Assembly: GCA_021784555.1 (NCBI GenBank)
Contig: JAJYHY010000014.1
Location: 1 to 47,406 of the forward strand
Direction: 5' to 3'
DNA length: 47,406 nucleotides
DNA from: a bacterium
GTDB taxonomy: Bacteria; Verrucomicrobiota; Verrucomicrobiia; Limisphaerales; UBA8199
Part shown: one piece after another, positions 40,668 to 47,406 of the stretch
Layout of the letters: each line of letters begins with the position of its first letter
How positions within the stretch are numbered: the stretch's first letter is position 1
Made by a program: the position numbers and the translations under genes
The notes under the pieces: generated by a model
The model's database searches: none
What the model was told of the DNA's origin: nothing
What the model saw: only the letters and a program-made list of their open reading frames with translations

Positions 40668-42244
40668 GTGAAACGCTTTTTCAACACCGCTGGACCCTGC
40701 AAGCCGGATATCCACTATGTCCTGCCACCGCTGGCGCGCTTGAATCTGGATGAGCTGGAGGCGCTCATCGCCGCGCAGAAGTACTTCGTGCTCCACGCCC
40801 CGCGGCAAACCGGCAAAACGACGGCCCTGCTCGCGTTGCAGGAGCATTTGAATCAACGGGGCGAGTGGCGGGCGTTGTATTTCAATATCGAAGCCGCCCA
40901 GGCGGCGCGTGAGGACGTGCGCGCCGGGATTCACACGGTGCTTGCCGCGCTCGCGGATCGCGCCGCGCTGGTGCTTGAGGACCGCTTCCCCGTGGAGAAT
41001 ATCGTGGCGGCGCTGGAAGTCTCCGGCCCGCACGGCGCGCTCACTTCTCTGTTGACCCGCTGGTCGCGGCAAACCCCCAGGCCGCTGGTGCTGCTGATCG
41101 ACGAGATCGACGCGTTGGTCGGAGACACGTTGATATCGGTTTTGCGACAACTCCGGGCCGGTTACGCCGATCGCCCGCAGGCCTTCCCCCAAACGGTCCT
41201 CCTCTGCGGGGTGCGCGACGTGCGCGATTACCGGATTCATTCCAGCCGCACGCGGGAAATTATCACTGGCGGCAGGGCTTTCAATATTAGGGCGGAATCG
41301 CTCCGGTTAGGCGATTTCTCCCAACGCGAGGTGGCGGAGCTTTACAGTCTGCACACGCGCGAAACCGGGCAGGAATTCACGGCGGAGGCGCTGGCCGAGG
41401 CCTGGCGCTTGACACATGGCCAGCCGTGGCTGGTCAATGCGCTGGCGTATGAAGCGTGCTTTCGGATGGCAGTGGGGAAGGAGCGCACACGCCCCGTCAG
41501 CGCGGGACTGATGCGCCAGGCCGCCGAGAACTTGATCCTGCGGCGCGATACGCACCTCGACCAACTGGTGGATAAACTGCGCGAGCCGCGCGTGCGCCGG
41601 GTGCTGGCGCCGCTACTCGGCGGCACCGAATTGGTGAACGTGCCGGAAGACGACATCCAGTATCTGATTGATCTGGGCCTGTTGCGCCGGGAGCGAGGCG
41701 CCGGCCTGCGCGTCGCCAACGCGCTTTACCAGCAAGTACTTCCGCGGATGCTAAACGTGGCCACTCAGGATTCTATTCCAGCCTTGCATCCGACCTGGCT
41801 TAAGGCGGATGGACGATTGACCTGGCCGCGTTGTTGGAGGCCTTCTTGAAATTCTGGCGGCAACACGGCCAGCCGCTCTTGCGGACAACCGATTACCCGG
41901 AGATTGCGCCGCACCTGGTGTTGATGGCTTTTCTGCAACGGGTGACCAACGGGGAAGGCACGATTGAACGGGAGTACGCGGTCGGCACCGGGCGCATGGA
42001 CCTGTGCTTGCGTTACGCAGGCGAGACGCTGGGCTTGGAATTGAAGGTTTGGCGCGACGGACGCCCGGACCCATTGGAGGAAGGTTTAGCGCAACTGGAC
42101 GGTTACCTGGCGCGGCCGGGCCTGAGCACGGGCTGGTTGGTCCTGTTTGATCAACGCGGCGGCCAACCCCCTCTGGAGCAACGCACGCGCGCCGAACAGG
42201 GCGAAACACCCGCCGCCCGAGCCGTGACGGTCATCCGGGCGTAA
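40668..42244 (+). pseudogene. ATPase/PD-(D/E)XK nuclease family gene, frameshifted (copy 2)
   Basis: The most complete of three copies, with about 525 codons. The start is a GTG at 40668, aligned with the ATG of copy 3 (both followed by KRFFNTAGPCK). The ATPase half has Walker A (APRQTGKTTAL), Walker B (PLVLLIDEIDALVG) and a CGVRDVRDYR sensor. The middle has SQREVAELYSLHTRETGQEF and QPWLVNALAYEACF. The nuclease domain has GRMDLCLRYAGE and LELKVW. A single-base loss near 41815 shifts the frame: the first frame ends at 41849 (RLTWPRCWRPS) while the second continues LAALLEAFLKFWRQHG. Family members resemble the AAA-ATPase-like/DUF1703 proteins of unknown role, often present in many copies per genome. 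Confidence 0.8.
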
Positions 42245-42303
42245 GGGATTGAGAATTGTAAAAACAACCGGCGGTTTTATCTCGCCAAGTGGCCGCCAGT
42301 CGC

Positions 42304-42309
42304 TATAAT
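42304..42309 (+). promoter_or_regulatory. possible -10 box of the sigma factor gene
   Basis: TATAAT lies 39 bases before the ATG at 42348. No good -35 box is placed 16-18 bases upstream, so this is a weak call. Confidence 0.3.
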
Positions 42310-42347
42310 TCCATGCTAGTTGAGTGGGTTAGGCAGATCGGTCGCGC

Positions 42348-43157
42348 ATGAACCGCAGACATCAAAGCGTTTCCTCAAACGGGCCGGCGCGCGGCGGCTC
42401 CATCGCCTCGGCTCGCGGCGAGGCGCCTCATCCCGCGTCCTCGCCGCCCGGCTGGTTCGAGACCACCCATTGGAGTGTCCTGCTGGAGGTCGGCCAGGAG
42501 AACTCCACTCGCCGGGCGGCGGCCCTGGAACGGTTTTGTCAGACCTACTGGCAGCCGGTCTATGCGCTCATTCGCCACAGCGGGCGCGAGGTTCATGACG
42601 CGGAGGACCTGACGCAGAGCTTTTTCGCGCAGTTGTTGGCCCGGGATGCCTTGCGTGGCCTGGACCCGCGCAAAGGCAAATTCCGCTCGTTCCTGCTGGT
42701 TCTCCTGCGGCACTTCCTGGCCAACGAAGCCAAGCGCACTTGCGCCGCCAAACGCGGCGGCGGGCGAATCCCCATCCCATTGGAGTCGGGGTTGGCGGAG
42801 GGACGCCTGCTGGCGGTCCGGGCGCCCGGTCTGAGCGCGGAGCAGCTTTTCGATCGGCACTGGGCTTTGGCGCTGCTGGACCGCGCCTTGCTTGGTTTGG
42901 GCGGCGAATTTGAGCGGGAAGGAGAGAGGGAGAGGTTTGAGGTCTTGAAATGCTTTCTCTCGAACGAGGGCGGGGGTGAGGATTACGCCAGGGCGGGCGC
43001 GAGACTCGGCTTGAGCGCCGCGGCCGTCAAAGTGGCGGTGCATCGATTGCGGCATCGTTACGGCGAGTTGCTGCGCGAAGAGGTGGCCCGCACCGTGGAA
43101 AGCCCCTTCGAGGTGGAAGCCGAGATGCGGTACTTGTTGGAATTGCTTATTGAGTAG
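42348..43157 (+). CDS. ECF-type RNA polymerase sigma factor
   Basis: A 269-residue protein. After a disordered start (about 1-34) comes PPGWFETTHWSVLLEVGQEN, the hallmark of a sigma group common in Planctomycetes and Verrucomicrobia. Sigma region 2 follows (FCQTYWQPVYALIRHSG, DAEDLTQSFFAQLL, KFRSFLLVLLRHFLANEAKR). Sigma region 4 is DYARAGARLGLSAAAVKVAV, followed by HRLRHRYGELLREE. No anti-sigma gene is adjacent; instead the next gene, 92 bases downstream, is a Ser/Thr kinase. In the ECF43 group (EcfP/PknT of Vibrio parahaemolyticus) the sigma factor is switched on by phosphorylation, and a similar pairing is plausible here. It is the natural candidate to read the TGTAACC-N16-GTTTCTC elements. 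Confidence 0.88.
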   Translation: MNRRHQSVSSNGPARGGSIASARGEAPHPASSPPGWFETTHWSVLLEVGQENSTRRAAALERFCQTYWQPVYALIRHSGREVHDAEDLTQSFFAQLLARDALRGLDPRKGKFRSFLLVLLRHFLANEAKRTCAAKRGGGRIPIPLESGLAEGRLLAVRAPGLSAEQLFDRHWALALLDRALLGLGGEFEREGERERFEVLKCFLSNEGGGEDYARAGARLGLSAAAVKVAVHRLRHRYGELLREEVARTVESPFEVEAEMRYLLELLIE

Positions 43158-43249
43158 GTGTTGAGAAGAAAGCTCTGGCCTGACGGCCGGGGCGTTTTGG
43201 CACTCGAGAGTAACCCAAGCCGCTGGAGTTTGTTTATATATTCGGAATC

Positions 43250-46200
43250 ATGGGCGAACACAAACAGTGTGCTGCGTGCGGGCAACCGCTGCCGGACGAC
43301 TTCTTCTTAGCCGGGCTCTGCCCCCGGTGTTTGGCGAAGATGCTTTCCACTTTGGTTCTGCCACCAGGCACGAATCCGAGATTTGGCGATTACGAACTGC
43401 TGGAGGAAATCGGGCGGGGCGGCATGGGGGTGGTCTATAGGGCCCGGCAGGTGAGCCTGGGCCGCACGGTGGCGGTGAAGATGATGGTAGGCGGGCATTT
43501 GGCCAGCCAGGCCGAAATCCAACGGTTTCATGCCGAGGCGGAAGCTGGAGCGAGCCTCGAGCACCCGAACATCGTGGCGATTTACGACATCGCGGTGCAG
43601 GACGGGCAGCCCTACTTCAGCATGCAGTGGGTCAACGGGCGCAATTTGGCCGCCGAGGCCTGCAATGCCACGTCCCGCTTTGGCAATCGACGGGCTGCCG
43701 AACTGCTGCTGACCCTGGCTTGGGCCGTTCACCACGCCCATCAGCGGGGCGTTCTGCATCGCGACCTCAAACCCGCCAACGTCCTCCTCGATTCGCGGGG
43801 CGAGCCGCATGTCTCCGATTTCGGTTTGGCGCGGAGTCTGGGCGCCAATAGACACCTGACCGTTAGCGGGTCGGTTCTGGGCAGCCCCGGTTTTATGGCG
43901 CCCGAACAGGCCGCGGGGAAGGCCGAGCAGTTGACCACCGCGGTCGATATTTATGGACTGGGGGCGATTCTGTATTTCCTGCTGACCGGGCGGCCCCCGT
44001 TTGCCGAAGTCACTGAATTGGAGACGCTTCGCAGCCTGCTTGAAAGAGAGCCGGCGCGGCCACGGTCGCTCAACCCCCAAGCGGACCGCGATTTGGAGAC
44101 GATTTGCCTGAAGTGCCTGGAAAAGGACCCGCAACGCCGCTATGCCTCGGCCGACGCGCTGGCGGAGGAGCTCGAACGGTGGTTGCGCCGGGAACCGATT
44201 CGCGCTCGGCGCGCAGGAGCCGCCGAGCACGTCCTGAAATGGGCCCGGCGCAAACCGGTGGTGGCCTTGCTCTTTGGCGTGGTACTCTTCCTGGCCGCGG
44301 CGGGTTTTGCCGCGGTATCATGGCAATGGCGCCAAACCGAGCGTGCCCGCCGCCGGGCCGCCCGTGCCGAGCAGGAGGCGGTTCGGGAACTTTATGCGTC
44401 TTATCTGGCTCAAGCGCGGGCACTGCGCTGGAGCGGGCAGCCTGGGCGCCGCTCCAATGGACTGGAAGTGGTGCGAAAAGCGGCCGCCATCCGGCCGTCT
44501 CTGGAATTGCGCAACGTGGCCATCGCGTGTCTGGCGCTGCCGGGTGTGCGTGTGGAGCGCAGACTTCATGGGGCGTCGCTGATTGCTCCCGGAGGATTGG
44601 CCTTCGACGCCGAACTCCGGCGCTACGCCCAAGCGCTGCCCGGGGGGGGGATAACCCTGCGTCGGGCCGACGATGACCGTAAGCTACTCGAGCTGGTGAG
44701 TCCGCGCAAACCGGCATGGGCCGGCCTCGACTTCAGCCCCAATGGCCGTTGGCTTGCCGAGAGATACTTCGGTCCCCAAACCAACCGGGTCCTGGTCTGG
44801 GATTTGCGGTCTGCCAGAGCGGTCCTTTCCAAGGCAATGACCTGCCGTTGCGTGGCTTTCCCGCCCCGCGGCGGCCAGGTCGTCGCCGTCGCCGAAGACA
44901 ACGGCTTGATACGCTTTTATGATTTGCCGCACGGGCAGGAACTCAGGCATCTGAAGATGCCACCCGGCCTCAATGCGGTCATTTACGATCCTGAAGGAAG
45001 ACGCCTGGCCGTCGCGCGCGCGCAAAATCCCACGGTGCTCATCATCGACGCCGCCTCTGGACACATTGAACAGCGTTTCAACCACCCGGCTGCCATTGGG
45101 TTGGCCGCTTGGAGCCCAGACGGCCGTTGGCTGGCATGCCCATGCGCCGATGGACGAACCTACCTCCGGCAAACGGGCACCGGAAAGCTCGAAGCGGTCT
45201 TGCAAGGCCACGTCGGCAGTGTCACCGCCTCGCTCTTCAATCGCGAAGGCGACATCCTGGTGACCAGCGCCTGGGATGGCACCACGCGCTTTTGGGACCC
45301 AAAGCTGGGATGCGCCTTGTTCAGCCTCCCAGGCAGGTGGGTCCCCATCGCCTTCGGCCCCGGAGGCAGACTCGGATTCAGCGTCGGAAATCGCGAGGCC
45401 GGGATATGGCGGGTCGAGCCGGCTCGCGAGTGCCGCTCTCTTGGACGGACCGGCGTGATTTGGGGCGGCCGGTTCAGCCCGGACGGAAGCCTCCTGGCGG
45501 TGGCCTGCACGGATGGCATCTACCTCTGGCAACTGCCCGCAAATCACCTCGTGGCTCATCTGCCGGCACAGCACTGCCGGTCCGCCCTGTTCACACCGGA
45601 TGGCCGCCATCTGCTGGTCAGTGGATGGACCGGACTTAGCTCCTGGACACTCCAATGGGCCGAGCCGTTTCGGGAGCCGCTTCTCGGCGCCCCAACCAGC
45701 CTCTGCGGCTCCAGCCTCGAATCATGCGGTCTCGCTTCGGACGGACGGACCCTCATCGCGGCCTGTCGAAGCGGCCCGGACCTGCTCTCGTTCGACCTGG
45801 CACATCCAGGCTGCCCGGTGGCGCTCAGCGGCCATCGCATGGCGGCTTCGGTCTCCATTAGCCCGGACGGCAAGTGGTTCGCCACAGGGACCTGGAAGGG
45901 CAACGGCGTCAAGGTATGGGACGCCTCCGTCCGGCGGCCGGTCCAAGAGCTCCCGGTCAAGGGCAATGCCGTTCCGCTGTTCAGCCCGGACGGCTGCTGG
46001 CTGGTCACCGGCTCGGCTCAGGAATATCGCTTCTGGAGAGTGCCGTCCTGGCAGCCGGGCCCGGCCATTCCCAGAAACCATGCCGGCGATATGTACGGCG
46101 CCATGGCCTTCTCTCCGGATGGCCGCATGCTGGCCCTGCTTCGCGGACGAAACAGCGGCCTCGAGTTGATTTCGGCGCCCGACGGCGCGGAACTGGCCAC

Positions 46201-46339
46201 CTTGCACACAGGGCAGCCTTTGTGCTTTTCCTGCGATGGCCGGTTCCTGGCCACTGCCGGGGATGACCTACGCTCGGTCTTCCTCTGGGACCTGGGGCTC
46301 ATCAGAAAAGAATTGGGCGCCTTGAGCCTGGACTGGTGA
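43250..46339 (+). CDS. transmembrane Ser/Thr protein kinase with WD40-like repeats
   Basis: A 1,029-residue protein. The N-terminus carries a Cys4 zinc-ribbon-like motif (CAACGQPLP...GLCPRCLAK, about 6-29). The Hanks-type kinase domain (about 46-310) is complete: IGRGGMGVVY, VAVKMM with the ATP-anchoring Lys at about 77, HRDLKPAN (170-177), VSDFGLAR (Asp190) and APEQAAGKAE. One transmembrane helix lies at about 337-359 (PVVALLFGVVLFLAAAGFAA). Residues about 430-1025 form a WD40-like propeller with repeated FSPDGRxLA/WD cores. Placement suggests a cytoplasmic kinase and an outer sensory propeller. The ATG at 43250 follows the sigma gene by 92 bases. Confidence 0.92.
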   Translation: MGEHKQCAACGQPLPDDFFLAGLCPRCLAKMLSTLVLPPGTNPRFGDYELLEEIGRGGMGVVYRARQVSLGRTVAVKMMVGGHLASQAEIQRFHAEAEAGASLEHPNIVAIYDIAVQDGQPYFSMQWVNGRNLAAEACNATSRFGNRRAAELLLTLAWAVHHAHQRGVLHRDLKPANVLLDSRGEPHVSDFGLARSLGANRHLTVSGSVLGSPGFMAPEQAAGKAEQLTTAVDIYGLGAILYFLLTGRPPFAEVTELETLRSLLEREPARPRSLNPQADRDLETICLKCLEKDPQRRYASADALAEELERWLRREPIRARRAGAAEHVLKWARRKPVVALLFGVVLFLAAAGFAAVSWQWRQTERARRRAARAEQEAVRELYASYLAQARALRWSGQPGRRSNGLEVVRKAAAIRPSLELRNVAIACLALPGVRVERRLHGASLIAPGGLAFDAELRRYAQALPGGGITLRRADDDRKLLELVSPRKPAWAGLDFSPNGRWLAERYFGPQTNRVLVWDLRSARAVLSKAMTCRCVAFPPRGGQVVAVAEDNGLIRFYDLPHGQELRHLKMPPGLNAVIYDPEGRRLAVARAQNPTVLIIDAASGHIEQRFNHPAAIGLAAWSPDGRWLACPCADGRTYLRQTGTGKLEAVLQGHVGSVTASLFNREGDILVTSAWDGTTRFWDPKLGCALFSLPGRWVPIAFGPGGRLGFSVGNREAGIWRVEPARECRSLGRTGVIWGGRFSPDGSLLAVACTDGIYLWQLPANHLVAHLPAQHCRSALFTPDGRHLLVSGWTGLSSWTLQWAEPFREPLLGAPTSLCGSSLESCGLASDGRTLIAACRSGPDLLSFDLAHPGCPVALSGHRMAASVSISPDGKWFATGTWKGNGVKVWDASVRRPVQELPVKGNAVPLFSPDGCWLVTGSAQEYRFWRVPSWQPGPAIPRNHAGDMYGAMAFSPDGRMLALLRGRNSGLELISAPDGAELATLHTGQPLCFSCDGRFLATAGDDLRSVFLWDLGLIRKELGALSLDW

Positions 46340-46346
46340 GGGCCCC

Positions 46347-46428
46347 CGCGCGCCATCCTCGGCGCGCCGCCGTCCGGACAATCGGCAGCATTCTGGAGTA
46401 TTGCGGCGCGCGGAGGACGGCGCGCCCT
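46347..46428. repeat. GC-rich inverted repeat
   Basis: The left arm GCGCGCCATCCTCGGCGCGC and the right arm GCGCGCGGAGGACGGCGCGC are near-perfect complements around a 30-base loop (CCGGACAATCGGCAGC...). It lies directly after the kinase stop and may end transcription, though no T-run follows at once. The rest of 46340-46671 has no gene; a T-rich stretch lies at about 46450-46480. Confidence 0.65.
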
Positions 46429-46671
46429 ACCCGCTTGTATCACTCTCTCTCAATTTCTTTTCTTTTTGAAAGATTTTTTTGCCAGGGAGCTTTTCGATGT
46501 TTAGTTGCGGCGTTGCCGCGCTGGGAAATACTCGGGTTAGCCGCGACCAGATTGGTTCGGCTCAATAGGCAACACCGCCGCCTCACCGGGATTTCCACGC
46601 AAGGCCCGGATTACGTCGCCCATCGGATCGCTCGTTGCACCGGCAGCCAGTCGGGGGTAGGCTCGGATTGC

Positions 46672-47085
46672 ATGAAACGCTTTTTCAACACCGCCGGGCC
46701 CTGCAAGGCAGACATTCATCATGTGCTGCCACCACTGACGCGTGGTCAACCGTGGCTGGTCAATGCGCTGGCTTATGAAGCATGCTTTCGCATGGCGGAA
46801 GGCAAGGAGCGGACCCGCGCCGTAACGGCGGAGCTGTTGCGCCAGGCGGCGGAGAACTTAATCCTGCGGCGCGACACGCACCTGGACCAATTGGTGGACA
46901 AACTGCGCGAGCCGCGCGTCCGCCGCGTGCTCCAGCCCATTCTGGCCGGCGAGGTCCTCGCCCAGGACGTGTCCGATGACGACGTGCAGTACGTGATTGA
47001 CCTGGGCCTGCTGCGACGCGAACCCGGCCGCGCTCCGAGCGTGGCCAACGACATTTACAAAGAAGTGGTGCCGCGCGCCCTCAAT
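46672..47085 (+). pseudogene. ATPase/PD-(D/E)XK nuclease family gene, doubly truncated (copy 3)
   Basis: It starts at an ATG with KRFFNTAGPCKADIHHVLPP, then jumps in frame from LTR to GQPWLVNALAYEACF. This removes the whole ATP-binding core that lies between these points in copy 2 (about 680 bp). It continues through the VLAQDVSDDDVQYVIDLGLL region, nearly identical to copy 1, and stops matching after the codons for RALN at the left end of the IS1380-like element. The upstream 50 bp also match copy 2. Neither ATPase nor nuclease motifs remain. Confidence 0.8.
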
Positions 47086-47406
47086 CCTATATCCGGCGTG
47101 AACGCGCAGCGCAAAATTGGCCCTTGCCTTGATTTTATTGCTCAGCACGCACATTTTGCTCATTGAGGATAACATCACCTTCGGTCAGGTTAGCCTCAGA
47201 ATGCGCCATTCACCCAGAAACGTCAGAATCGCCTGCAACCATGCGGGCTTGACTCACTATGGAGGAGTCTTCTTTTTTAACGAATTCACGCGAGTGCTGC
47301 AGTTGCGCGATTTTCTCGCTCGGCACCTGCGTTATCCGCGCTCCAATCAGCGATACTCACTTTCACAAATGACCTTGGCCTTGGTGTATCCGATCCTACT
47401 GGGCCT
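47086..47406 (+). mobile_element. IS1380-family insertion sequence, left part
   Basis: The left end is placed where the nuclease-gene copy stops matching its relatives, at CCTATATCCGGCGTGAA. This resembles the CCTAGATTC-type end of the IS1380 member ISEcp1. About 115 bases of leader precede a transposase gene that runs off the window. The right end and target duplication are outside the window. Confidence 0.7.
47201..47406 (+). CDS. IS1380-family transposase (N-terminal part, runs off edge)
   Basis: Sixty-eight codons are visible. They read ACNHAGLTHYGGVFFFNEFT, then LRYPRSNQRYSLSQMTLALV, the start of IS1380 transposases (GLT.YGG...F...L and the RSN..YS..EM block). Catalytic residues lie beyond the window. 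The frame is open back to 47201, with an ATG there; a slightly earlier start cannot be excluded. The catalysed reaction in this family is DDE cut-and-paste transposition. Confidence 0.8.
   Translation, partial: MRHSPRNVRIACNHAGLTHYGGVFFFNEFTRVLQLRDFLARHLRYPRSNQRYSLSQMTLALVYPILLG

Noticed and set aside
42251..42290. Fifth copy of the ECF-type promoter before the sigma gene (TTGTAAAA...GTTTTATCTC)
   Set aside because: Box sequences and spacing depart too far from the other four; autoregulation cannot be claimed from this.

Overview
The window is high-GC bacterial DNA that reads as a member of the Verrucomicrobiota (PVC group), most like soil or freshwater Pedosphaera/Limisphaera-type lineages. 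The basis is gene content, not a marker gene: a Tat-exported Gfo/Idh/MocA oxidoreductase, an FG-GAP/formylglycine-generating-enzyme fusion, Asp-box exoproteins, secreted proteins ending in an FYRL-type tail, an ECF sigma factor of the WFETTHWSVL type next to a Ser/Thr kinase with WD40-like repeats, and many short dispersed palindromes and octamer arrays. No rRNA, tRNA or CRISPR array was seen.

Layout. 1-8.2 kb (minus strand): an AsmA-like envelope protein running off the left edge, ApbE flavin transferase, a MocA-type oxidoreductase and the FG-GAP/FGE protein. 8.5-10.2 kb is a graveyard: an internally deleted transposase, and remnants of a glycoside-hydrolase-like protein and a CusA-type RND pump joined head to tail. 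10.2-14.5 kb: HAD hydrolase, short-chain dehydrogenase, a repeat-rich convergent spacer with a 40-bp perfect palindrome, and a secreted carbohydrate-binding-type protein. 14.7-20.0 kb: a two-module NRPS (A-PCP-C-A-PCP, specificity codes closest to Thr and Gly, no release domain). Two copies of a palindromic element lie in frame inside it and a third lies at 6.0 kb. 20.2-20.7 kb: two transposase remnants. 20.8-24.0 kb: an acylphosphatase, metallophosphoesterase, glycosyltransferase-9 and secreted-protein operon, split by a 160-bp long inverted repeat. 24.3-27.9 kb: a truncated nuclease-like gene, a ten-Asp-box exoprotein and a small conserved protein.

28.0-40.6 kb (minus strand) is the most coherent accessory block. 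It holds two head-repeat fiber proteins (one with a peptidase-S74 chaperone end, one broken by an amber codon and with a foreign tail), two paralogous secreted proteins sharing a WWSV motif, a small exported protein, a papain-like secreted protease and a full-length serpin interrupted by an amber codon. Each of its four apparent transcription units is preceded by the same element, TGTAACC-N16-GTTTCTC, which has the form of an ECF sigma promoter. An ECF sigma factor and a transmembrane Ser/Thr kinase lie at 42.3-46.3 kb. My inference is that this is a kinase/ECF-controlled cell-surface regulon.

Three copies (plus a 31-bp relic) of an ATPase/PD-(D/E)XK nuclease family gene lie at 24.3, 40.7 and 46.7 kb, each broken differently; the last is cut by the left end of an IS1380-family element that runs off the right edge. 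Frequent nonsense, frameshift and deletion lesions suggest a genome region under active rearrangement.
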